Assembly: GCA_012295275.1 (NCBI GenBank)
Contig: CM022674.1
Span: 4,040,610 to 4,055,609, forward strand
Direction of reading: 5' to 3'
Length of the DNA stretch: 15,000 bases
Origin: Chrysomallon squamiferum
Taxonomy: Eukaryota > Mollusca > Gastropoda > Neomphalida > Peltospiridae
Position 1 is the stretch's first letter. Each line of letters starts with the position of its first letter. The notes beneath the pieces were generated by a model that ran no database searches, was not told the origin of the DNA, and worked only from the letters and a program-made list of their open reading frames with translations. This document shows, one piece after another, positions 1 through 11,774 of the stretch. The position numbers and the translations under genes were made by a program.

Positions 1-273
1 TCTTTTAGATATGTACAAGTCTATTCATCCTCTGCTAGAGAGGCATATATTTATTTATTTATGTGAATTATGTTATAGCTCGTTCTGGAATGACATCATT
101 CTAAGTAAGGTATGGATTAAAGAAATGCAGTAATTTATCTCAACGGAACAAAAGCTGTGCTAAATACAGAAATAATACAAATATTCAATAAGCAAGTGTG
201 ACAAGGGTTCCCATGCGGGTTTCATATGGAATGAGATGAAAGCGGCCATATTTAATCATCGCTCTATTTTTAC
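1..273 (-). other. Carbonic anhydrase intron 4 (partial)
   Basis: AT-rich sequence downstream of the exon-4 donor. I searched the minus strand for the next CA exon and saw nothing resembling it, so the intron continues past the left edge. A short ATTT run lies at about 48-62. No other feature seen. Confidence 0.8.
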
Positions 274-369
274 CTTGAAGAGAATGCCTAATACAGCCAA
301 CCCATCATCCTTGTCCGCTGCTTCTTTAAAACTCTGGTACTTGTCTTTGTTCCAGTGCACTAAATGCAG
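274..369 (-). CDS. Carbonic anhydrase coding exon 4 (third zinc ligand)
   Basis: The exon is 96 nt (32 codons, phase 0 at both ends) between acceptor TATTTAG (ends 370) and donor GTAAAA (273-268). It encodes [15 protein letters not shown] and then [17 protein letters not shown]. The first His (H116) is the third zinc ligand, equivalent to CA2 His119. H119-W120-N121 matches the conserved HWN, and F128 sits at the CA2 Phe131 position. The exon is too short to appear as a long open frame and was found by extending the homology from exon 3. The next exon should begin with the equivalent of VG..N and lies to the left of the window. Confidence 0.93.
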
Positions 370-1504
370 CTAAATACAAAGAAAGTAAATCGGACCATAT
401 TTTTTTTAAATTAGTTTTAATCCTAATTTTAATTGGATTTAAATAATAAAAAAATTAAATTAATTAAACTAAAAATATACATAAAAATATAAATAAATAA
501 ATAAATAAATAAACTGTATATTTGCCTTTCGAGAAACGAAAGAAAAGGAGTGTATATTTATTTATCGACATATCGTAACGTTTAAATATCGTAAAGTTTA
601 TATTTTTTAAATTATTATTTTCGAGAACATAACCCTTTTCCCTTTTCCCTTCCCCAAAACCCAATCCCCCAAAACACATCTAATACCTCTGCTGGAAATG
701 TCTTTCCATCAGTAGTGTGTTCTGAGCCCTTCTCGTTAGTTGAACCCCAGTGAAAATGAAACTGAGCAAGTCTGTATTCATTCTTCAGAGGTCCGCCTTT
801 TATGGCTGAAATGTGCATCAATTATAAATCATTATAAAATTAACGATTTTATATAGAGTAATACATTTAGAGGATCTGCTAAGTCATTTTTCGATGATTG
901 TATTGTTTTATTTTACGAATGTGCGAAACTCGAAATAAATCCAGCGATTTCGAATTCGTTTCGAGGTCATAACGTGCTTATTCGAAATTCTAAATTCGCA
1001 AAATAAATTCGACTTTTTTTAAAGTTTCTGTCGAAAAGTTTAGTCTTCTAAAAACTTAAAAATAAAAAATTTAAATAATAAACTAAAAATGCTTACTTAC
1101 TGGAATTTTCCTTGATGATTGCTTTTACCGAAGCTCCGACATTTGCAACTTCCAGGTTCTTTTCTGATTGGTAGTTGATTACCAATGGATTGTTAGCAAG
1201 TTTCGGGTCAAAGGTCACGTTGGCAGGCTTGATGTCGATTGGTGACTGTTTGTCACCTGCTGCATCTTTGAAAGATTTAGCCCAAGTCGCTGGTCCTAAA
1301 TAATAATAATAATAATAATAATAATCATAATAACAGTTTTCTTTTCCTAAAACTTTAGTCACTAATTGTTAGAAAAAAATGAAATTTCGTCTTTTCCACT
1401 TTTTGAATCTTGAAATTTCTGACTACGATAATATGCTGCAAGACAATCATTTTATTTATTTATTTATTTATTATGATTACTATTATTTGTAGTAGTAGTA
1501 TTAA

Positions 1505-1550
<46 letters not shown>

Positions 1551-2077
1551 TATTTATTTATTTTTATTTATTTTATTTTATTTTATTTTATTATTATTTT
1601 ATTTTTTTTGTTATTATTTATTTATTTATTTTACTTTATTTTATTTTATTTTTTTATTTTTTTTTATTTTTTTTTTTTGCCTTTCGGTAATCAGTAAAAT
1701 TTGGTTATTTTTATCTATTTTTCTGATTTCTTTTTCATTCCTCTTTATACCTCACGAAACGACCCGAAATAACCCGAATCACTGGGGAAATTACGTTCGT
1801 TAATTGTATAGATTTATGACTGCGTGCATCGTTGATTAAACTGCTTATCTTATAGCGGTGTTTAGACGGCATAAATAATAAGATGCCGATTTAATATGTC
1901 TTCAGCAATTCGACTGATTGATCAGTCAAATGAAGATACGAAAATGCGGCTATTACCCCCCTTATCGAGACAAGATGGTCAACGCCAATTAAAGAATCAA
2001 CGGCAATACACGCAACATCGCGCACCTACATTATCGATCTCTCCGTCTGTCTGTCTGTCTGTCTATCGATTCTTCTT

Positions 2078-2108
<31 letters not shown>

Positions 2109-2357
2109 TTATTATTATTATTATTATTATTAATTTGTATTATTATTATTATTATTTGCTTGTTTGTTTTTATTTTTTTTTATTATTATTTTTCGTATTT
2201 ATTTACTTATTTAATTTATTCATTACTTTTCCGGGTGACGCAGTTCCTTTAATTTATTATTATTATCAGTGGTGTTGTCGGTGTCATTAGTATCGTTTTA
2301 TTTTTTATCAAATATCCTACTTTATTTTTATTTTTCTTCTTTCTTTTATTTTCTTAT

Positions 2358-2388
<31 letters not shown>

Positions 2389-2398
2389 TTATTATTAT

Positions 2399-2430
<32 letters not shown>

Positions 2431-2939
2431 ATCGTAATAGTAGTAGTAGTAGTAGTAGTATGTAATTTGTTATCGTAAAACTTTAACCCCCACAAAAGTC
2501 GTTACCCATTGTCTAAAATTATGTATCCGTCGCTAACGTCACTTCTGCTCTCTCACAGATAACCAGACGAACAAAACGAACATCGACAAACGTGACACGA
2601 TACGGTGCACGTGCGGCTCTTTCTATTATCGTCTGCCAGACGCGTGTGTCTGATATCGAGGCTAATTAGCAGATGGCCTCTAATATCAGACAGCGAGATT
2701 AAAGACTTCTGAGGTCACGAGGGATCACTACCAGATAAAAAGAGAAGAGAAAAAACAACAAAATGGCGGAGAATTAATCTGAAATCAGTAGTGAAGTTTC
2801 GTTGGTAAAGAAGGAAAAGTGGAATAACTGAGAAAAAAATAAAAAAAGAAAGAAAGATAAAATAAAATAAAAAATAAAAAGATAAATAAGAAAATAGAAA
2901 GAGGCAACTAATGATTAATAAAATTACAACAACAGCAAC

Positions 2940-3001
<62 letters not shown>

Positions 3002-3481
3002 GTAGTAGTAGTAGTAGTAGTAGTAGAAGTATATTAGCAGCAGTAGCAATAGTACTAATGGTGATGGTAGTAATAGTGTTGTGTTAGTGTAATAGCAGTT
3101 GTAGTAATACTAATAGTGGTAGTTGTTGTAGTGGTAGTAGAATTACAGAGATTAGTTTGTTCCGTTCATTTTCACTGTCGCACAACGTCATTGCAGATAA
3201 CTGAGGTTAAAGGTCAAAGCATTATGACGTCACAATGCGCGCAACGTCATCTTTTTAAAACATGACGTCTATTTTATGGCTTCTAGTTAGTTTGTTCTAT
3301 AAGCGAGCTTTTGCTGCCGGTAACAGAAAAAGGTAAAATATAATATGATTATAATTATTATAAGATGAATTTATGAATTCCTTTGTCTACATCTGAGATA
3401 TTTATTAACTGCAGACGTTATTTTTTCACGAATAATATTGTTAGTAGATTAGGAAACTAAATAAAAATAATAAATAAATAA

Positions 3482-3519
<38 letters not shown>

Positions 3520-3530
3520 TAAATAAATAT

Positions 3531-3563
<33 letters not shown>

Positions 3564-4336
3564 TAATAATAATAATAATAGTAATATAAATAATAATAAT
3601 GGTAGTATTGACAATGACAATAATAATGATCTCAAGAACAATAATAAAATAAATAAATACATAATAATAATAAATTTAATTATAATAATAAATAAATAAA
3701 TAAATATAAAGAAGATGAGTAAGAAAGAAAAAAAAATCGTATTAGCACAAACAGAGAAACTCAGCTATTACTTCACAACACAATTAATTCATAGTGATAC
3801 GTGTGGGTTATATATGTGTGTATTTATAGTGTACATGTGTCTATTTATATATAATATTTTTCTCACATGTTTTGCATGTGATTCTTAATGCCTAGGCCAC
3901 ATATCATATTCAAAGCTACAACGCTTTTTAAAATATCGTCACGTCATTTTGTTTTTCTTCCAACGGTGAATAAAACGATACATATACAAATGTGTTGAGT
4001 CCTACTCAGTGCTGATTATATAATGTTGACAGTTTGGTGACAGGTTAAAGTTTCAAATTAATTAATATTTTGTTTTCGCTGTCACGAGGAAAAACAAAAA
4101 TGTATATGCAGTCTAAATTAGTGTAAAATATGTGAAACGAAAACTAGTTCATTCCCGTTAATGTAAGATTGCAGTACTGTATGGCATGCGTAAAATGTTA
4201 TGTGGACAATCATTTGATGAAAATATTTACACATGCATACATACATACACACATACCTACATACATATATAAATACATATGTGTGTGTGTATGTATTATC
4301 TATGTGTATGATGTGCCTGCTTGTGAGTGTAAGTAT

Positions 4337-4426
<90 letters not shown>

Positions 4427-4644
4427 AGACGCCGCTCTTTCTTAGTCGACTGGTTTTCAGTCTTAAACTGTTTTCCGTATTTTCTCCGCTTTTCTTTCCC
4501 GCCATTTATTTTGTCAGTTATTTTTCGTTTTCATTGAACATTCATAATTTATAAATTTTTTGTTTACAAGCACATACAGGTAGAAATAGCTTGTATTAAC
4601 GTGTAATTAAATAAAATGAAATATAGATTTGTTCATTTTTCTTT

Positions 4645-4680
<36 letters not shown>

Positions 4681-5609
4681 TAAATCTGATGATGCTTTAT
4701 AATACTGGCCTTATAATAATAATTATATTAATTACCTTTCTGTTTGATTCATATCATACAAAATACATAACTGTACACCTCTAGATTTAGGTATAGGTTA
4801 AATAAATCATGATTTAATTACAGTGAGAAGGGGCTAAGTCCAAAATGTTATACAGCCTTATCCCGAATTAGCAATAAGGGTCTCCACAGCTTTCAATATA
4901 AATGAAGGCTTCACTGTTAAATTAAAGCTTCATATTCAGCCATCACCCATTTTAATTCACTGGTTATTATTTTCCTACACCTTTTTACACTTTCGGGCCT
5001 CACAGTTTTAAAGCTCTAGCTTATTTTCTGTTTACTGTTTTCCTAAAGGGGGTTCCACAGCTTTTTAAAGCTTTGGGCCTCATTTTTTTAGAATGAGCCA
5101 GGTTATGACTGTTGCACATAATTATCCTCAGTTCAGAATGTAACGGATTCACTCAGTTGCTAATCTTCCTGGAAAAATTGAAATCAGACGCCTGCTTTCA
5201 GCCTAATCCCTCACATATAGCCAGCCGTTCATTAGCGAATATTCCCAGAATAAAACGAAGGACCAATCTTCAGCATGTTTGTAATTATTAGCTTGCCAAT
5301 CCAGGCGAATTTTGAAATGATTAAAATCGGTTCCTTAGGAATAGAAATTTGAACAGAATCACAGGAGTACAATGCAGTCGAAAACAATTATGTCTAAGAA
5401 GCAGCAAGGTAAAATATTTGTTTGGAAGAGAAAGAATAAGATTGACTCGTGATGTATTACAATGACTGGTTTGTTGATTATTTGCTATTTGTGTCGCTTA
5501 GCATGTACGGAAAATCTAATGAATTATATAAATACATGTCAAGCTTGTAATACGCTGTTGTTTGTATTCTACGACTGACTGTGCATGTTTGCGTGTCTGT
5601 CTGTGTGTA

Positions 5610-5689
<80 letters not shown>

Positions 5690-6013
5690 TACCACAGTTT
5701 ATGCGAATGTGTTGATAGATAGAGAAATATTAGAGACATACAGAGGAAAGAATGTATCGACAGATAGAGAAAAAATAGAGACACACAGAGGAAAGACAGA
5801 AGGACAGAACTATTAATATTTAGATATGTAGACAAACAAACTGACTGACTGGTGAACAGACAGAAAGACTGACATACAACTGTGAACGTGACTCATGTAA
5901 AATGTGTGATAATACTGATAGCATTGCTGATGTTATGATCCTGGTGGTAGTATTAAGGATGATCATAGAAGTAATACAAATCAAAGTAAATACAGTTGCA
6001 TTTGCTTTTTGTG

Positions 6014-6075
<62 letters not shown>

Positions 6076-7810
6076 TAGTAAAAAACTGATCCTTTAGTTT
6101 CTGTCTGCATGTTTAGTTTGATGCTGAAAATATTTGAAATGGCAACAAAAACAAAAAAAGTATGGTTCTAAAAATAGAATTGTCACCAATATTGAACAGC
6201 ATTACTACTAATAATAATAAAAAATATAATAAAAAAGATAAATAAATATATAATACAAAAGATAAATAAATATATAATACAAATTAAAGAACAATGGTGA
6301 CATTAATCTGACGTCTGCGTCGCTTGTTTTTGGTTCACTGCCAAAAGTGAAAACGAAAGGTGACGTCACCAGACTCAGAGTGGATTAAGGGCGGATCCAA
6401 TGACGTGCTACGAATTTACATCTTTCCTGGTCACGATAAAAAACAGTTCTGAAGCAAATATATATATACTTTTTTAATTATTATTATTTTATTTTATTTT
6501 ATTTTAATTATTATTATTTTTATTTTTTTGTGTGTTTCAAAATCATTATCTCTCTCATTTCATTTTCTTTTCCGGTAACGTTTACAAAATGTCGTCTGCT
6601 TTGTAAAACGATATGATTCAGTTTTTTAATACATATATACATATATTTATATACATACATTTATATACATACATTATTTATAAATTATTTATTTCTAATT
6701 ACTGCTGCTGACGCTGTTGCTGTTGCTGTTGTTGTTGCTGTTGCTGTTGTTATAATCAAAGCGGCATAAAATATACTGGAATACACATGTATTATATTAA
6801 TTCTGTCCACCATTATATCTTGAGGATATAATCGAGATAAAATGCAAACATAATTAAAAATTTAAGCTGACACTACGGGGGAAAAAAAAAAAATATGTAG
6901 GTCACAAGTTTGTATAAACATTAAGTGTCCCGTCTCTAAATCATTTACACCAATACAAAATCGGGCAGATTACAGCCTGGGGTATGACTCAGCAGGATAA
7001 TTCAATACAGTGACCTTGAGGTCGTTAATGTTATGAAGTGCAACCTTAATCCTGACCAGTGAACTTTTTTGCTTTTATTTATTTATTTATTTATTTATTT
7101 TTGTTTATTTGTATTTATTTTAGAAATTTGCGCAGATTTGTCTATGATTTGGGTGGTAACTATATCTGTGACACACAGAGAGGAGCTGATAATAATGCAT
7201 GTTACTTAAGTAAGTAAATAAATAAATAAACAAATAAATAAATAAATAAATAATGATAATATAACAATAACAACAACAACAATAGCAATAATAAAAAAAT
7301 AATAATAATACTAATAACTAAACAAATAATGACGATATAACAACAGCAACAGCTATAATAAAAATAATAAATAAATAAATAAATAAATAAATAAATGAAC
7401 AAAGGAATATATGAATAAAGCCCTATGCTGTGGGTGTTATTTAATGCTTTAAAGCGTTCACGACAAAAATAAATTATAATTTGAATATTAATAACAAACC
7501 AAAACTATGGTTTCGTCAAACAACAGAAAAAACCTCACATTTTTACAACCTTTATATATATATATATATGAAAGTCATATCTTTCCTATTATTGCTCCGT
7601 AATAATGTATAAATAATTTCGTTGAATACAGTTAATGTATAGCGACTTGCTCGTTTGAAATGAGAATTTACAGACACTGAATAAGAAAGGAAATATTTTT
7701 CTTCTGTTTGCTTCTGAAAAGACCCGGATTTGGCGTCATTCCATAACTCTTTTTTCACCCGATACCGAAACAACACCGACACGAAAATAATTATGTATTA
7801 TTATTATTCC

Positions 7811-7850
<40 letters not shown>

Positions 7851-8267
7851 GCTTGTTTTTGTTTTTATTTTTTTATTATTATTTTTCGTATTTATTTACT
7901 TATTTAATTTTTCATTATTTTTCCCGGGGGACGCAGTTCCTTTAATTACCAAACGGGTAATCGAACGATCATTATAGTTTCTAAAAATAGCTGACCTCTG
8001 TGTCGCTACTGGCAACGTTGCACTTTATTTATCAGTGTGACATTTACCTGCAACATACTCTCGCTCGTAAAGTGCAGAATACAAATGCACCAGGCATCTG
8101 TTTTTCTTTTCTCTTTCTTCGACTTCTTCGTGTTTTCTTTTTAATTTCTTTTTACTTTTTTTTTTTTTTTTTTCGGTTTCTTTTCACTTGCAGATAGATC
8201 TGCATTTCAGATGAAATAACTATAGTTGCATGCATAGTCTATGTTTCAGGAAATATAATAATAATAA

Positions 8268-8298
<31 letters not shown>

Positions 8299-8647
8299 AA
8301 GAAGAAGAAGAAGAAAAAGAAATTGATGATGAAGAAATATTAATAAGAATAATGATAAGGATAACAATAATAAAAATAGCAACATCATCGATAACAGCAA
8401 TAATAATAATTAAAAAAATAATAACAACAATTAGTAATAATAATAATAATAATCATATTGTTATTATTACTATCATCATCATCATCATCATCATTATTAT
8501 ATTATTATTACTACTACTACTACTATTGTTGTTGTTGTTGTTGCTGTTGCTGGTGATGTTGCTGCCATTACCTGTATTGCGAAAAAAATTTTAAGTCCTA
8601 GAGAAAATATAAAATGATTAAATATTGACTGTAATGTCACCCACGCA

Positions 8648-8716
<69 letters not shown>

Positions 8717-9114
8717 ATACTCACAAACACACACTTACACTAACGGAGACAAATATTTAATGTCTATGTTTTTTTTGGGGGGGGGTTGTCTGTGTGTGCA
8801 TGTTTGTGTATGTGTATCACATAGACATACATACATACATACATACATACATACATTAGACATTAGAATAACACGTAAGTACTAAAGAATGCGTTGCCAG
8901 TTTTAGCTGCACTTAGTTGAATACTCTCATAACTGACTATGATTTATTCGTTATGGCATATACAGACTCGCTACACTGTTTACTTCAAGCTGTGGTAATG
9001 ACGTAAACATATTGAAATCGATCATCTACATATATTATACATATTACGAGCAGTAAAAATTAATTGTGTAGGTATATATATATATATATACCTACACAAT
9101 TAATTTTTTTACTG

Positions 9115-9162
<48 letters not shown>

Positions 9163-9216
9163 TTTTAGATAGATATATATTTATATAATAAATTTAAAAC
9201 TTTTTATTGATCATTG

Positions 9217-9252
<36 letters not shown>

Positions 9253-9329
9253 GTGAGCTTGTAATAATATATGTAATTTAGATGTGTGTGTATATATATA
9301 CATATAGATATACATATACATACACATAC

Positions 9330-9363
<34 letters not shown>

Positions 9364-9409
9364 TAAATCTTGACTGTAATATTTTTATATATGTTGAGTG
9401 TGTGTGTGT

Positions 9410-9460
<51 letters not shown>

Positions 9461-11690
9461 AACGGTTTCTAGAAAGCTAAGATTTTGCGGATTTTGTTAT
9501 AATATTTTAAAACCGGAAGCGTCTGCAATATCTTGTCTATGGATTTTATTTTCGTGACCAGGAGGTAATAAGCAGGTTTTTTAATGTCCGTGCTGCTTTT
9601 CCGGGATAATGTGAAAACGAGGCTATGATGAATACGGAAAATTTTAATTTTAAGTCTTAGCGGAAAAGAAAATGGCGTCAGTCCTTGTTAATATTTATTT
9701 TGTTTAATATTTTATTTTTTATTTATTTTCTTGTTTTATTTTAAATATTTATTTTATTTTTCTTTTATTTCTTTTTTTTAATTATTATTTTTCCATTAAC
9801 ATTTTCGTTTTTTTTCGTTTCTTTTTTTTTTATTTTTTTTTTTATTTTGTTTTTTTGTTGTTAGATAAATTTATTACTCTTTTTTGTATCTCTGGCAACA
9901 GCTGTAATTGGCATAGTCATGAAATATTTCTTTTTAAGTCAAAATCTTTAATAAAATAAACTATTTCCATAAATGAGCAAATATCTTGCAAAAACATGGA
10001 GGCTGACATTTTCTCCCAATTTCGAGACGTCACTATTTAGACACTTTAAGTTGTTGTGTTGCTGTTGCCGTTGCTGTTGTTACTGTAGTTTATGAGATCG
10101 TTTTCATAATTTGCAATGATATTGTTGAAGACACTGTCGCTGCTTTTATTATTACAATTCCATTTCATTAATTTTATTTTTATTTGGTTTTGTTTTAGTT
10201 GTCTCAAGTGTGAATGTTGTCATACACCGATCACTAGCGTGATGTCGTTCGAACAAGCCCTATCAGCCGTTGTTACACGAACTTGTCACTCGTGTTACAT
10301 AAACACAGTAACATCTGTTCCATTTGGTTACGTATCCAGCACATCTGTGCACTGAGCATCCTTGCCATCTGATACGTTTAACGAATAAAATTACAACGCG
10401 CAGCTTATTCATCAAAAAAGAAAAAGAAAAGAAACAAGAAGAAAGTTACAGTGATACATTCCACTCTCATCGAACCTAAATATTGTATTAACAGCCACGA
10501 TTTGAGACAGAAATCCGGATATCTACACCATATGGGTTATTCTCAACGGTTAGCAATAAAGGATCTTTTTCAAACACCTTCTCATACACAGAAATATACA
10601 TACCGAAGATTTTGATCAATCTGTAACGGGTTCTTTGAAAATATTTATGCACGTTATTTATTTGAATCATTCATGACAGATAAACGGTTATGTTTCTTCT
10701 ATAGAATCATTCGAAAATACTCTATAAAAACGCATACATCACTCAGTGATCTATGTAACAATATTAATGAGCTGTGAATCTAAGCACATGTTGTTTAGTA
10801 TATGTATTACACTGACCAGTGTCTTAATACGCATTATATTATTGGACCTCTCTATCGACATACATATAAGACAGTGACCTGTGGATGATTATACGTATTG
10901 AATAGTGACGTCTGTAAACCTATAAACATGATATTGTTATCTGTGTATGATAGAGTACGTATCATATTTTGACCTCTACATTGCAGTATGTATCGTAAAA
11001 TGTCCTCCGTATATAATATGTATCATATTGTTACATCATTATCGCAATACTCATTATAGTATATCTGATGGGCAATATGTATCCTTAATGACAGTAATCA
11101 TGTAACGACCTCTGTATTTCAAAATATGCCACATTTGACCTCGATGTCTCAGTATGAGACCCAGTGCGACCCCTGAATTTCAAAATATATCACATCGTGA
11201 CCTTTCAACTAGTGTATGTCGACGTTTCTATCCTAAATCATATCCTGCTTTGATTGCTGTACATGTAATACAGTGATTTTCATTGACGTCACTGTCACAT
11301 GGTGATTTCTCTATATTAGGTATGGTCGTGCGACCTCTTGTACCGTGATACAAAACTTTCTATGATCCGTGCATGAAGACATTATTCTTATTTTACTTTC
11401 GTACCCGGGTATTACGATCTGTATCGTATCTCATGATACTTCAGATTTACAAGCCATGTTTTTTTTTTAGTGTTTTTTTTTACGACACCGTGATTTTGTT
11501 CTGCCCTGGTAATAAATACCTGTACACTTTTTATACGCCTAAATGTTTATCTCTCCAAATAACTAAGTACTTGTGTTGGACTATAACCACGTTATCTGTT
11601 TGTTTAGTGCGTCAACACGTGATAAACAAAGTCGAGATAAATCAGATATATGTTTGTAACGATAAAAGAAATAAAAATTAAAATAAAGGG

Positions 11691-11774
<84 letters not shown>

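Noticed and set aside
1-273. Carbonic anhydrase exon 5
   Set aside because: No minus-strand segment resembles the expected continuation after ILFK; the region reads as intron.
1410-2478. Plus-strand frames rich in Ser, Leu, Ile, Phe and Val
   Set aside because: They are translations of AGT, TTC, ATT and GTA microsatellites inside intron 1 of a minus-strand gene.
4169-4537. Two overlapping plus-strand frames with long Ser-Leu alternation
   Set aside because: Direct product of the CT array; no non-repeat domain.
5562-5835. Frames on both strands over the GT array, including a repeated DRE.IET.RGK peptide
   Set aside because: The peptide repeat follows from a 45-bp DNA duplication and the rest is Cys/Val or His/Thr repeat. 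Frames on both strands are equally open, as expected from a repeat.
7552-7782. 76-residue minus-strand frame of normal complexity within intron 1
   Set aside because: No motif recognised, no plausible splice sites linking it to the CA exons, and this length is expected by chance in 10 kb.
10116-10355. Plus-strand 79-residue frame with hydrophobic start and several Cys (possible small secreted peptide)
   Set aside because: The hydrophobic part comes from T-rich DNA, the Cys pattern fits no family I know, and no promoter or poly-A signal is evident.
10488-10670. 60-residue minus-strand frame, same strand as the CA gene
   Set aside because: Ordinary composition but short and without recognisable motif; inserting it would break the conserved exon 1-exon 2 join.
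10742-11350. CRISPR-like regular spacing
   Set aside because: Units are contiguous and diverged with no invariant repeat or unique spacers, and the sequence is animal. It is a decayed minisatellite.
11373-11681. 102-residue plus-strand frame
   Set aside because: No recognisable domain, Phe/Tyr-rich from T-rich DNA, antisense in intron 1.
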